This document shows, in pieces, positions 15,328-24,252 of a stretch of DNA of 64,000 nucleotides; positions within the stretch are counted from its first letter, which is position 1; the number at the start of each line of letters is the position of its first letter. This stretch comes from Lunatimonas salinarum (GTDB taxonomy: Bacteria > Bacteroidota > Bacteroidia > Cytophagales > Cyclobacteriaceae). The notes beneath the pieces were generated by a model that had not been told where the DNA came from, ran no database searches, and was given only the letters and a program-made list of their open reading frames with translations. The position numbers were made by a program, and so were the translations under genes. Where the stretch lies: the NCBI RefSeq assembly GCF_017811155.1, contig NZ_JACVCV010000013.1:62001-126000 (forward strand). The letters are read 5' to 3'.

Positions 15328-18138
15328 TCAAGAATTTTTTCTTTTCAGCAGCTGGTTTCTATATTCCTTGGGAGTTTGCCCATAATGTTTTTTATAGCAG
15401 TTTGAAAAATAACTGCTGGAGTTAAACCCGGCTTTAAAGGTGATTTCAGCTATGTTGAGGTCCGATTGGGAAAGCAGCTGCCTGGCATACACTAGTCGCT
15501 TTTCCTTGATCAGTTCGTTGGGGTTTTTCCCGATTAACTGATTGGTTTTACGGTAGAGGCTCTTTCTACTCAGACATAACGCTTCACTGAGTTGGCTTAC
15601 TCCAAAATCCGGAGACGACAGGTGCTGATTTATAACTTCCTCAATCTTTTCGGCAAATCCATCGAGCGGTTCAGCAAGCGGTTCTACAGGTTGATCTAAT
15701 GAGGAAGCTATTCTATGTTGTTTAAGCCTAGAATCGCGCTTGGCGTCACTGGATTTCTTTTGCCAAACGAAGGCAAAAACCACTACGGCAAGCAGCGCGC
15801 TTCCAATCATTATGGGCAGTAGTATTTCATGAATGGTAATGCGGTGTTGGATATGCAGGGGCAGGTTTAACATGCCGACCACGCTACCCCGGTTATCTAG
15901 TGCCCTAATAATCAGTTCATCCTGTCGATCCGGAAGATTCACAAGGTGTAGCACGGGATCTTTGGACCTCTGCCAATCCGCACCTTCAGATTTCCATCTG
16001 TATTCGAATGACGAATATCCTCCCAAATTAAAGAGTTTCAGAGTAAGTTTTGTAGATCCGCCGGAAAGGATGATCGGCATTTCAGAACGTACCGCAGAAG
16101 TAACATCTTCCAAAAAGCTTCCATCTAGAGCCGTAACGATAGCGGCATTCCATTTAAGTGAGTACGTACTATCGGTGTAATACCTGTAAATGTTGGCGGG
16201 GTCGATTAAATTTAGGCCTGCAACCCCCCCAAAATAGAGCATTCCCTCCTGATCTTGAAAGTGTGCGATGCGGTTGAATTCGTCATCGGTCAGCCCATGT
16301 TCCTTTCCATACCGAATGGCCCTTTGTTCGGATGGGTCAAACATAAAAAGCCCATCTTCGGAGGGTATCCATAGTCCTCCCTTGTTGTCCTCATAAACAG
16401 CGTGTAGTTCGCCACTGCTTATCCCCTTTGATGCATCAAAGCTGGTCAGCTGCTTCCTTTCCGGATGCCATTTTAACAATCCTTTCCCATGGCTGGCCAG
16501 CCATAGAATGCCTTGCTTGTCGATGTGTACGTGGTATATGGGCGTGCCTTTGGTAAGAATTACCAATGAATCATACGCACCGCCTTGCTCACTAAACCCT
16601 TGCTCAAAATCAAAATGCCGCACACCTAAGGTAGTAGCCAATAAAAGTCCATCGTGGACAGGCTGTATGTGGTTGATCGTTGCGATGGAATCCGAAGGCA
16701 TCAATGGCGGGGAAATAAAACGTATCTGACCTCCCAAGCTATCCAAAACAGCAAGTCCAACACTAGTCCCGAGCCAAACGTTGCTCGCAGGGTCTTCGTA
16801 GATGCTCCATATGTTCAAACTGGTGTAGTCAAAGTGTGGGAGGAGAGGAAGTGTATAGATAATAGGTTCCTTGCTTGAATCGTGAAAACGCATCAGGTAA
16901 TGACCATCGGATAGCCAAAGGGAGGCCTCGTTTCTAGCGTGGGCTGCCAGCGGATGCACGACAGGCGTATCGTTATAAAACGGTGATTCTCTTCCTTCAT
17001 TGAATTGGTAGCTAAATCTTCCCGAGTAACTGTTTGCGTAAAGTTTTCCCCTCCATTGGGCGATGCCACGGAAGCTAAAGGCATTGCCAAACCTATCTCT
17101 TCCGGTAAACAGTTTTTGCGCGATGGAGAATGTCGGCTTTAGGGAAAAAACACCATCGTTTGTGCCCAGCCATATCTGCCCAAAACGATCCATTACGGCA
17201 CATTTAATACCGTGGGCCTTCGGGAAATCCCGTAAAAGAAAAGAGAAGTCTCTACTTTCTTTGGTCTTGCGATCCACGTGGATAATTCGCCTTTTTTTGA
17301 TATTCCATTGAGAGGATGAGGTCGGGTCAAGAAAAATGTAGGATGTTTCCGGAAAGGACAATGCGGTTGGCGAATATAGCAAGCTTCGTAACATGGGAAA
17401 AAAGTAAGAAAGATCGTTTGATGCTACATGGTGGATAGGGTAGTTATTATTACCGGATGACATACTAGATTTGTAATGAGGTAGTTCAGAAGCTTCTATT
17501 GAAGCAAAGCTTCCTGTTTGGCTTACGCGGTAAATGTCATTTGAGGTTCTAAAGAAAAAATTTTCGGTCGTTGTGTATGCCGAAATGATCGGGATCTGCC
17601 CGGGTGATTCGAACAATCGTTCTACACGCTCACCATCGGACAGAAAGACCTCCTCTTTGGATGTAATTAGTAATAAGTCTCCGTTTTTAGCAGCGATCAA
17701 CGCCCGAACAGAGTGAGGAGAGATCCATTCCTTTGCCACTTCATTGAGCACATCCGTATCAGGACGTAATCTAAAAAGGCGGTAATTATTCCAACGGTCA
17801 ATGCCGACCGCATAGACGTTTCCCTTTTTATCCGAGCCAACGGAAGTGAAGTTTATAGACTTTGCCTCTTTACCCGTAGGGACAAAGCTTTTAAATTCCG
17901 TTCCGTCAAATCGTGTCAATGCGCCCAATGCAGCGATCCAGATATACCCATCATGGCATAGGTAAAGGTCGTTTACCATGGGAGTGGTCAGGCCACTTTC
18001 GGTAGAAAAGTGACGAAGGTTAACATCAATTAACTGACCAACTACCGAAGACGTAGGGTATAACAAACTAAATCCAAACAAGCACCATCTGAAAAAGATT
18101 GTATTTATCAATGGAATATAAAAGTATAACCTTGCCAT
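15328..18138 (-). CDS. Membrane-bound AraC-type regulator with Reg_prop sensor, no kinase
   Basis: A 936-residue protein with an N-terminal hydrophobic segment, a large periplasmic region of Reg_prop propeller repeats (for example GYIWIAALGALTRFDG, GQIWLGTNDGVF, GGLWIPSEDGLFMFD), a Y_Y_Y domain (about 700-765), one transmembrane helix (about 768-791, LLPIMIGSALLAVVVFAFVW) and, after a short linker, an AraC-type helix-turn-helix domain (about 833-931, ending GFNSSSYFSNCYKKHYGQTPKEYRN). Hybrid two-component regulators of PULs have this sensor, but with a histidine kinase and receiver between membrane and AraC domain; both are absent here. The sensor therefore seems to act directly on a membrane-tethered DNA-binding domain. 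It lies between the surface-protein operon and the divergent sulfatase-GH78 gene and may control either or both. Confidence 0.88.
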   Translation of the reverse strand: MARLYFYIPLINTIFFRWCLFGFSLLYPTSSVVGQLIDVNLRHFSTESGLTTPMVNDLYLCHDGYIWIAALGALTRFDGTEFKSFVPTGKEAKSINFTSVGSDKKGNVYAVGIDRWNNYRLFRLRPDTDVLNEVAKEWISPHSVRALIAAKNGDLLLITSKEEVFLSDGERVERLFESPGQIPIISAYTTTENFFFRTSNDIYRVSQTGSFASIEASELPHYKSSMSSGNNNYPIHHVASNDLSYFFPMLRSLLYSPTALSFPETSYIFLDPTSSSQWNIKKRRIIHVDRKTKESRDFSFLLRDFPKAHGIKCAVMDRFGQIWLGTNDGVFSLKPTFSIAQKLFTGRDRFGNAFSFRGIAQWRGKLYANSYSGRFSYQFNEGRESPFYNDTPVVHPLAAHARNEASLWLSDGHYLMRFHDSSKEPIIYTLPLLPHFDYTSLNIWSIYEDPASNVWLGTSVGLAVLDSLGGQIRFISPPLMPSDSIATINHIQPVHDGLLLATTLGVRHFDFEQGFSEQGGAYDSLVILTKGTPIYHVHIDKQGILWLASHGKGLLKWHPERKQLTSFDASKGISSGELHAVYEDNKGGLWIPSEDGLFMFDPSEQRAIRYGKEHGLTDDEFNRIAHFQDQEGMLYFGGVAGLNLIDPANIYRYYTDSTYSLKWNAAIVTALDGSFLEDVTSAVRSEMPIILSGGSTKLTLKLFNLGGYSSFEYRWKSEGADWQRSKDPVLHLVNLPDRQDELIIRALDNRGSVVGMLNLPLHIQHRITIHEILLPIMIGSALLAVVVFAFVWQKKSSDAKRDSRLKQHRIASSLDQPVEPLAEPLDGFAEKIEEVINQHLSSPDFGVSQLSEALCLSRKSLYRKTNQLIGKNPNELIKEKRLVYARQLLSQSDLNIAEITFKAGFNSSSYFSNCYKKHYGQTPKEYRNQLLKRKNS

Positions 18139-18448
18139 GGCCTATACGGTATTCTATTATATGTTATTTGATAAATTTAATTAATTTGATCATTTGTTTC
18201 AAAAAGGATTGGTTTAAAATCTTATTAAATAAATTAATTTCTTTACCAAGGAACTTTCGGGGGGCGAAATTCGGGAGGTTTTTAAGATCATCGAAGCGAA
18301 AAGGCTTGCGTATTTTTTTGGGTGAATTGAGTTTTCCAAGGGAAAGCTTGATTGCCATTATTTGACTTGATTGTTGTCGGAAAAGTGGTAGTTTTGAAGC
18401 TCACATTTACGATTTAGTTGATTTTCCTAAAATAAACCACCAGAAACT
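18139..18448. other. Divergent intergenic region between regulator and sulfatase-GH78 gene
   Basis: These 310 bases separate the start of the membrane regulator (minus) from the start of the sulfatase-GH78 gene (plus). The regulator-proximal half is very AT-rich (18165-18245). The other half holds the promoter given at 18367-18396. No gene was found; a 64-codon lysine-rich minus frame at 18164-18358 has no family resemblance and is taken as chance. Confidence 0.5.
18367..18396 (+). promoter_or_regulatory. Predicted Bacteroidota promoter for the sulfatase-GH78 gene
   Basis: TTG at 18367-18369 and TAGTTTTG at 18389-18396, separated by 19 bases, match the -33 TTG and -7 TAnnTTTG boxes of the major sigma factor in Bacteroidota. 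Transcription would begin near 18401-18403, leaving a leader of about 46 bases before the ATG at 18449. Confidence 0.6.
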
Positions 18449-21400
18449 ATGTTGAAAGCTTGTTGCACCCTGTTGCTACTTGCTGCGTTTACCCAGCTGA
18501 CTTGTTTTGCACAAACCGCCCAATTATCCGAAAGGCCCAATATCATTTTTATTCTCACCGACGATCAAAGATGGGATGCGCTCGGATATGCAGGAAATGA
18601 CCTGATTCATACGCCCGAGATGGACCGGTTGGCGGAGGAGGGAGCTTATTTTTCCAATGCCTTGGTGACCACCCCGATCTGTGCCGCTAGTCGCGCCACC
18701 ATCTTCTCAGGTCTTTACGAGCGCACCCATGCATACACTTTTCAGACAGGTCCCATTAAGAGTGAATACATGGAAACAGCCTACCCCAAACTCCTTAAGG
18801 AAGCCGGTTATCGCGTGGGTTTTTATGGAAAATATGGTGTCAATCACAAGGACTTGTCCGGACAGTTTGATGAGTACGATTCCTACGACCGAAACGGTCA
18901 GTATAAGGATCACCGCGGGTACTTTTTCAAAACCATTGAGGGGGATACGGTGCATTTGACCCGCTATACGGGCCATCAGGCATTGGAATTTATCGACAAG
19001 GCTGAAAAGGACGAGCCGTTTTGCTTGTCCCTCTCTTTTAGTGCGCCACATGCCCACGATCCGGCCGAGCTACAGTATTTTTGGCAAGATGAAGTTGACT
19101 ACTTGCTGAAAAACGTGCACATGCCCGGACCGAAGCTATCAGAAAACAGGTATTTTGAGGCTCAGCCCGATTTTGTAAAAAATGGTTTTAACCGCTTGCG
19201 ATGGGGTTGGCGCTATGATACGCCCGAAAAATATCAACATAGCATGAAGGGATACTACCGCATGATATCCGGTATAGATCTGGAAATTGCGAAGATCCGA
19301 AAGCGACTGGCAGAAAAGGGATTGGATAAAAATACCGTCATTATCCTGATGGGAGATAACGGGTATTTCACCGGTGAACGGCAATTGGCTGGAAAATGGC
19401 TGTTGTATGACAATTCCATCCGCGTGCCGTTGATTGTGTACGATCCGCGCCTTTCACGCCATGCAGATTCAAACGATATGGCGGCCAATGTCGATGTGCC
19501 GGCGACCATTTTGGATTTGGCTGGGGTACAGATTCCTTCCGCCTATCAAGGGAAAAGTCTAATCCCGGTTATAAATGGGCAGCCCCTAAACCGAGATACA
19601 GTTTTAATCGAGCACTTGTGGGATTTTGAGAATATTCCCCCGAGTGAGGGACTGCGCACGGCGGAATGGAAATACTTCCGCTATGTGAACGACAAGTCAG
19701 TGGAGGAGATGTATCATTTGACCGCCGATCCACTGGAGGTCAACAATTTGGCAAAGGATCCTCGACATTCGGCGAGATTGGCCACTTTTCGAAAAAAGCT
19801 GGATCAACTCGTCGAGGAGCTCGCCGATGAGACGACTGCGGCACCTGTTAATTTACATGTAGAGACCATCCGTAACCCTTCCGGTTTGACAATACTTACA
19901 AAACAGCCCAATTTTGGGTGGCAGGTACCTGAAGCAATGTTGTTCCAGTCTGCCTATCAGATTCTGGTCAGTAGTTCCGCCGAAAAAAGTGGGCAGAATC
20001 TGGGCGATATTTGGAATTCCGGCAAGGTCGCTAGCAGCCAATCGGTTAATATCCGATACGAAGGCCCCGAATTGTCCGAAGGAAAGACTTATTACTGGAA
20101 GGTTCGACTTTGGGACGGGGATAATCGTACAGGAAGGTATTCGCCCTCTGTTGCATTTCGAGTGGGCAATATTGGTAATCAATTAACCACGCCCAATCAC
20201 TTTATGGTGGAAGAAATTTCTCCGATCTCCATAGAAAAACGAGGAAATGATACTTGGATTGCCGATTTTGGGAAGGCTGCCTTCGCCAATCTATCGTTTG
20301 TCTATGATGCAGATAAGCGGGAGACAGTAACGGTCAGATTGGGAGAACAGTTGCAGGGTGGAAGGATCAATGCTTCACCCGAGGGCCATATCCGTTTTCA
20401 AGAGGTGCAAGTTGCCGTCAGTCCGGGAAGGAAGGGCTATGCGTTGGAGCTTCCTGCGGATATCAGAAACACCGGTCCGGCAGCCGTGGCACTTCCGGAC
20501 TCCTTTCCGGTTTTATTGCCTTTCCGGTATGCAGAGTTTGTAGCTAAAAAGCAACCTGATGAGTGGACTCAGCACGCCTATTTTGGCTATTTTGAAGATA
20601 ATCAAAGCAGCTTTCACAGTTCGGATACTGTCCTAAATCAGGTATGGGATCTCTGCAAGTACTCGATGAAGGGAACTTCCTTTGCAGGCGTTTACATCGA
20701 CGGCGACCGGGAGCGAATTCCCTATGAGGCGGACGCCTATATCAATCAGCTGAGCCATTACGTAGTGGATTGGGAGTATCCCATTGCCAGGAGGAGTATC
20801 GAATATTTTATGGAGCACCCTACTTGGCCTACGGAATGGCAGCTGCATGTGGCATTGATGTTTTACGAGGACTACCTGTATACGGGAAACACCAGGTTGA
20901 TCGAAAAATATTACGATGAGCTAAAGCATAAAACGCTGATGGAGTTGGCGAGAGAGGATGGCTTGATCAGTTCGGAAAAGGCTACACCGGAATTTATGAA
21001 AAAGCTGGGTTTCAAAGATCCGACAATCAAGCTGGCTGATATTGTGGATTGGCCTCCCGCACAGAAGGATACTGGCTGGAAGCTGGCTACGGCAGAAGGC
21101 GAACGGGACGGATTTGTTTTTAAACCGATCAATACTGTCATTAATGCGCTTTATTATCGGAACTTGGAGATTATGGCTGAGTTTGCCCGTCTACTGGATA
21201 GGACTTCAGAGGCCTTGGAATACGAGTTTATGGCTGCCAAAGTCAAGAAAGCCGTGACGGAAAAGCTGATGGACCGGGAGAAGGGCATTTACCTAGATGG
21301 AGAAGACGCTGGTCATTCGTCCCTTCATGCGAACATGATGCCTCTGGCCTTTAACATGGTGCCTAGCGAATATATTCCGACCGTAGTAGATTTTATCAAA

Positions 21401-21949
21401 TCGAGGGGAATGGCCTGCAGCGTCTATGGATCACAATACCTGATGGATGGCTTATATAATGCCGGAGCAGCAGATTATGCGCTGGAATTGATGACGGCCA
21501 CGCACGACCGAAGCTGGTGGAACATGATTGCGATCGGTTCTACCATGACCTTGGAGGCATGGGACATGAAGTACAAGCCCAATGCCGATTGGAACCACGC
21601 TTGGGGTGCCGTGCCTGGAAATATCGTTGCCCGTAAAATGTGGGGAATCGTACCGAAGACACCGGGTGCCGGTCTATTGGAAATCCGTCCACAACTGGCA
21701 AGTCTGACGGACACAGAGATCACCGTTCCCTTTATAACCGGAGAAGTAAAGGCCTCCTATCAAAGGATTAACAACCGATTGCAGGTATATACCATTGAAT
21801 TGCCGGCAAATGTTTCTGCGGATTTGATGCTTACGTATGGTCCCAGTGATGCCATTTCTTTGAATGGAGAGAAGGTAAACACGCAGTTTGGCTCTATCCG
21901 GTTGTCTCCAGGTGTAAATCACATCGAGCTTCAGGTGAATTCTTTTTAG
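18449..21949 (+). CDS. S1 sulfatase fused to GH78 alpha-L-rhamnosidase
   Basis: A 1,166-residue secreted two-enzyme protein. After the signal peptide (to about residue 21, CFAQ), residues 29-450 are an S1 sulfatase: NIIFILTDDQ metal-binding start, the formylglycine motif C78-A-A-S-R82 (CxAxR variant), and GDNGYFTGE with the C-terminal metal ligands. Residues about 470-1166 are a GH78 rhamnosidase: an N-terminal beta-sandwich, the acidic motif D751-GDRERIPYEAD, TEWQLHVALMFYEDY, and NHAWGAVPGNIVARKMWG at the end. A sulfatase-GH78 fusion of this order is known from the Formosa agariphila ulvan locus, where it desulfates and then cleaves rhamnose-containing oligosaccharides. The fusion suggests the sulfate is removed from the very rhamnose that GH78 then releases. 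The promoter at 18367-18396 lies upstream. Confidence 0.9.
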   Translation: MLKACCTLLLLAAFTQLTCFAQTAQLSERPNIIFILTDDQRWDALGYAGNDLIHTPEMDRLAEEGAYFSNALVTTPICAASRATIFSGLYERTHAYTFQTGPIKSEYMETAYPKLLKEAGYRVGFYGKYGVNHKDLSGQFDEYDSYDRNGQYKDHRGYFFKTIEGDTVHLTRYTGHQALEFIDKAEKDEPFCLSLSFSAPHAHDPAELQYFWQDEVDYLLKNVHMPGPKLSENRYFEAQPDFVKNGFNRLRWGWRYDTPEKYQHSMKGYYRMISGIDLEIAKIRKRLAEKGLDKNTVIILMGDNGYFTGERQLAGKWLLYDNSIRVPLIVYDPRLSRHADSNDMAANVDVPATILDLAGVQIPSAYQGKSLIPVINGQPLNRDTVLIEHLWDFENIPPSEGLRTAEWKYFRYVNDKSVEEMYHLTADPLEVNNLAKDPRHSARLATFRKKLDQLVEELADETTAAPVNLHVETIRNPSGLTILTKQPNFGWQVPEAMLFQSAYQILVSSSAEKSGQNLGDIWNSGKVASSQSVNIRYEGPELSEGKTYYWKVRLWDGDNRTGRYSPSVAFRVGNIGNQLTTPNHFMVEEISPISIEKRGNDTWIADFGKAAFANLSFVYDADKRETVTVRLGEQLQGGRINASPEGHIRFQEVQVAVSPGRKGYALELPADIRNTGPAAVALPDSFPVLLPFRYAEFVAKKQPDEWTQHAYFGYFEDNQSSFHSSDTVLNQVWDLCKYSMKGTSFAGVYIDGDRERIPYEADAYINQLSHYVVDWEYPIARRSIEYFMEHPTWPTEWQLHVALMFYEDYLYTGNTRLIEKYYDELKHKTLMELAREDGLISSEKATPEFMKKLGFKDPTIKLADIVDWPPAQKDTGWKLATAEGERDGFVFKPINTVINALYYRNLEIMAEFARLLDRTSEALEYEFMAAKVKKAVTEKLMDREKGIYLDGEDAGHSSLHANMMPLAFNMVPSEYIPTVVDFIKSRGMACSVYGSQYLMDGLYNAGAADYALELMTATHDRSWWNMIAIGSTMTLEAWDMKYKPNADWNHAWGAVPGNIVARKMWGIVPKTPGAGLLEIRPQLASLTDTEITVPFITGEVKASYQRINNRLQVYTIELPANVSADLMLTYGPSDAISLNGEKVNTQFGSIRLSPGVNHIELQVNSF

Positions 21950-22194
21950 GCGGAATTTTTGAAGAGCAATTTCACGCTTTATCCAGTAGTTGACTTCGGT
22001 TTTGTTAGGTCTTACAAGATGGGGTTTGCAACCATTGCGTGGTGCATTGGATAAAATAGCACATGGTTTGGTTAAAATTTTGGAAAGAAACCGATTTCCT
22101 GAGATTTAACTTTGAAGAGGTGATTAAATCTGTATTTGATCCGAGAGGCGTATATGCCGGATCCTCGGTGAAGACGCCAAACACAATTCAAAAA

Positions 22195-24222
22195 ATGAAA
22201 AATCTCTTCATCGCGTTGATTTTCGCTGCTGCCTTTGTTACAGCAGCCCATGGTCAGCAGGGATCTACCGTCATTTCTGAATCAGCAGCGCGTGAAATGA
22301 TGGAACAGCTGACAGCCAAGTTTGGAAATCACGAAGCCGCCCGAATAACCCGCGGGGTTAATCACTTGTGGTCTCTTTGGCTCGAATCTGACGGAGATCG
22401 AGCAGCCTTTGAAGCTTTTTGCTTAAAACAGTTTATTCCCAGCGGACAGGACCTGGACAGGGCCTTTGAAATTGCGGAGCAGCAATTCGAAGCGATCAAT
22501 GGGTACCGTAGGGAGCTTTCCCTGGCCCTGGACTACCCGATTACCACCATGACCCGCCCGGTCACCGAATTAGATCGGTTGTTCGGAGGCGCCTCCTTTC
22601 AGGTTGATTTTTTCAAGAACAAGCTGGCCCACCTGATCGCATTGAATTTTCCCTATTATACCCACGATGAAAAGGAGCGGCTGGGTCCCCAGTGGACTAG
22701 GAAGCAGTGGGCCATGGTCCGGTTGGGTGATCAGTTTGATTTCCGGGCAGACCCCGCGAAAGAACCCAAACCCATGAGCTTACCGGATGAGTTGCGCGAT
22801 TATACCTCTCTCTACATCCTCTCCATGGATCAGGTGCTGTCTCCCAGCATGGAGGTACTGTTTCCGCCTGGTACGCGGCTAAACAGCCACAACGGACTCA
22901 GGGACGAGATCAAGGGTCTTTATTCGAGAAAGGATCCCTTGGAAAGGCAGCGCACACTGCAGACGATTATCCTGCATATTATCCACCAAACGATACCGTC
23001 CTGCATGATTGGTGAGACACCCTTTTACTGGGAGCCTCAGGCGAATAAAGTGTACAAAAAGGAAGACGGACAATTTGTAGAAGTGGATTTTGCGCCGGAG
23101 AATGATACCCGTTACCAGGTCCTGCATCATAACATGGTTTCCAAAATGCGCCAGGATGTCAAGTATGCGGCCGGGTCAACTTATTTTTCCCGCACCTTTG
23201 ATAACGTTCAGCTAAGCGAAGCAAGGATTGTTTCCCTCCTGGAATCGGTGGTTGGAGCTCCGGAGATGAAGGGGGTTGCTTCGTTGATTGAGAAAAATTT
23301 GGGCAGAAAATTAGCGCCTTTCGATATCTGGTTTACCAACTTCAATGACAGTCCGGATCTTGACATGGATGAACTGGATCGGATGATACGGGAAAAATAC
23401 CCTACACCGATGGCTTTTCAGCAAGATATCCCGGCAATCCTTCAAAAAGTTGGCTTTCGAAGGTTTGAGGCTGATTTTATCGGTAGCCGCATCGTAGTGG
23501 ATCCCATCCCATCGGGAGGACATGCCAATGCTCCCCAAATGCGCGGCGCCAACGCACACCTGCGCACTCGGTTTGAAAAAAATGGACTCAACTACAAAGG
23601 CTACCGGGTGGCTATGCACGAGGTAGGACATAATATTCAGCAGATTGTCGGCACCTACATGACGGATTATTATTCGCTGAAGGGCATCCCCAGTAGCCCC
23701 TATACCGAGGCCATGGCGGATTTACTAGCCTATCGTAACCTGCTGGCGTTGGGGGTCAGTCCCGATTACACGGTGAAAGAAAGACAGGAGAATGCACTGG
23801 CGGCTTTTTGGTTTGTGTGTGAAATCGGCGCAGTGGCCTTGCACGAAATCAAGGTATGGAATTGGCTGTATGCGCATCCCGATGCCACCATGGAAGAGCT
23901 GAAAGAGGCCACCATTACCATTGCCAAGGATCTTTGGAACGAATATTTTGCGGAGATCTTCGGCGTTCGCGACGTGCCGATCTTGGCGATTTACAATCAT
24001 TTTATCTCCGGTGCCTTGTATCTGCACAGCTACCCCCTAGGAAATATCGTCATGATGCAGCTCGAAGAGCAGTTTGAAGGGCGGGATTTTGCGGAGGAGC
24101 TGATTAGGGTGTGTAAAATTGGGAAATTGACACCCGATCAATGGATGGTAGCGGCAACCGGAAGGCCCTTGAGTGCCGAGGCACTCCTGAAAGCGACCCG
24201 GGAGGCATTGAAGGCAAGGTAA
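22195..24222 (+). CDS. Secreted HExxH metallopeptidase-like protein
   Basis: A 675-residue protein from the ATG at 22195, which starts a clear signal peptide (MKNLFIALIFAAAFVTAAHGQ); an earlier in-frame ATG at 22063 would add 44 atypical residues. Residues 475-479 read HEVGH inside AMHEVGHNIQQIVGTYM, and Glu505 follows in PYTEAMADLLA, which gives the HExxH plus downstream glutamate of gluzincin zinc peptidases. The C-terminal part (LHSYPLGNIVMMQLEEQF) recalls the helical end of M3/M32-type peptidases, but I cannot name the family. It stands between the sulfatase-GH78 gene and an unknown secreted protein (30 nt apart) and is probably co-expressed with them. A role in trimming algal glycoproteins, or in maturing a PUL protein, is speculation. 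Confidence 0.7.
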   Translation: MKNLFIALIFAAAFVTAAHGQQGSTVISESAAREMMEQLTAKFGNHEAARITRGVNHLWSLWLESDGDRAAFEAFCLKQFIPSGQDLDRAFEIAEQQFEAINGYRRELSLALDYPITTMTRPVTELDRLFGGASFQVDFFKNKLAHLIALNFPYYTHDEKERLGPQWTRKQWAMVRLGDQFDFRADPAKEPKPMSLPDELRDYTSLYILSMDQVLSPSMEVLFPPGTRLNSHNGLRDEIKGLYSRKDPLERQRTLQTIILHIIHQTIPSCMIGETPFYWEPQANKVYKKEDGQFVEVDFAPENDTRYQVLHHNMVSKMRQDVKYAAGSTYFSRTFDNVQLSEARIVSLLESVVGAPEMKGVASLIEKNLGRKLAPFDIWFTNFNDSPDLDMDELDRMIREKYPTPMAFQQDIPAILQKVGFRRFEADFIGSRIVVDPIPSGGHANAPQMRGANAHLRTRFEKNGLNYKGYRVAMHEVGHNIQQIVGTYMTDYYSLKGIPSSPYTEAMADLLAYRNLLALGVSPDYTVKERQENALAAFWFVCEIGAVALHEIKVWNWLYAHPDATMEELKEATITIAKDLWNEYFAEIFGVRDVPILAIYNHFISGALYLHSYPLGNIVMMQLEEQFEGRDFAEELIRVCKIGKLTPDQWMVAATGRPLSAEALLKATREALKAR

Positions 24223-24252
24223 AATGGGAAACGGATTATAAAACACAAAAAG

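Noticed and set aside
18164-18358. 64-codon minus-strand frame rich in Lys, Leu and Ile
   Set aside because: Low complexity in AT-rich promoter DNA, no family resemblance, occupies the regulator/sulfatase promoter region.
22079-22114. Promoter TTG ... TAACTTTG before the HExxH peptidase gene
   Set aside because: The -7 box fits, but the 24-base spacing to the nearest TTG is too long, so it is not listed as a feature.
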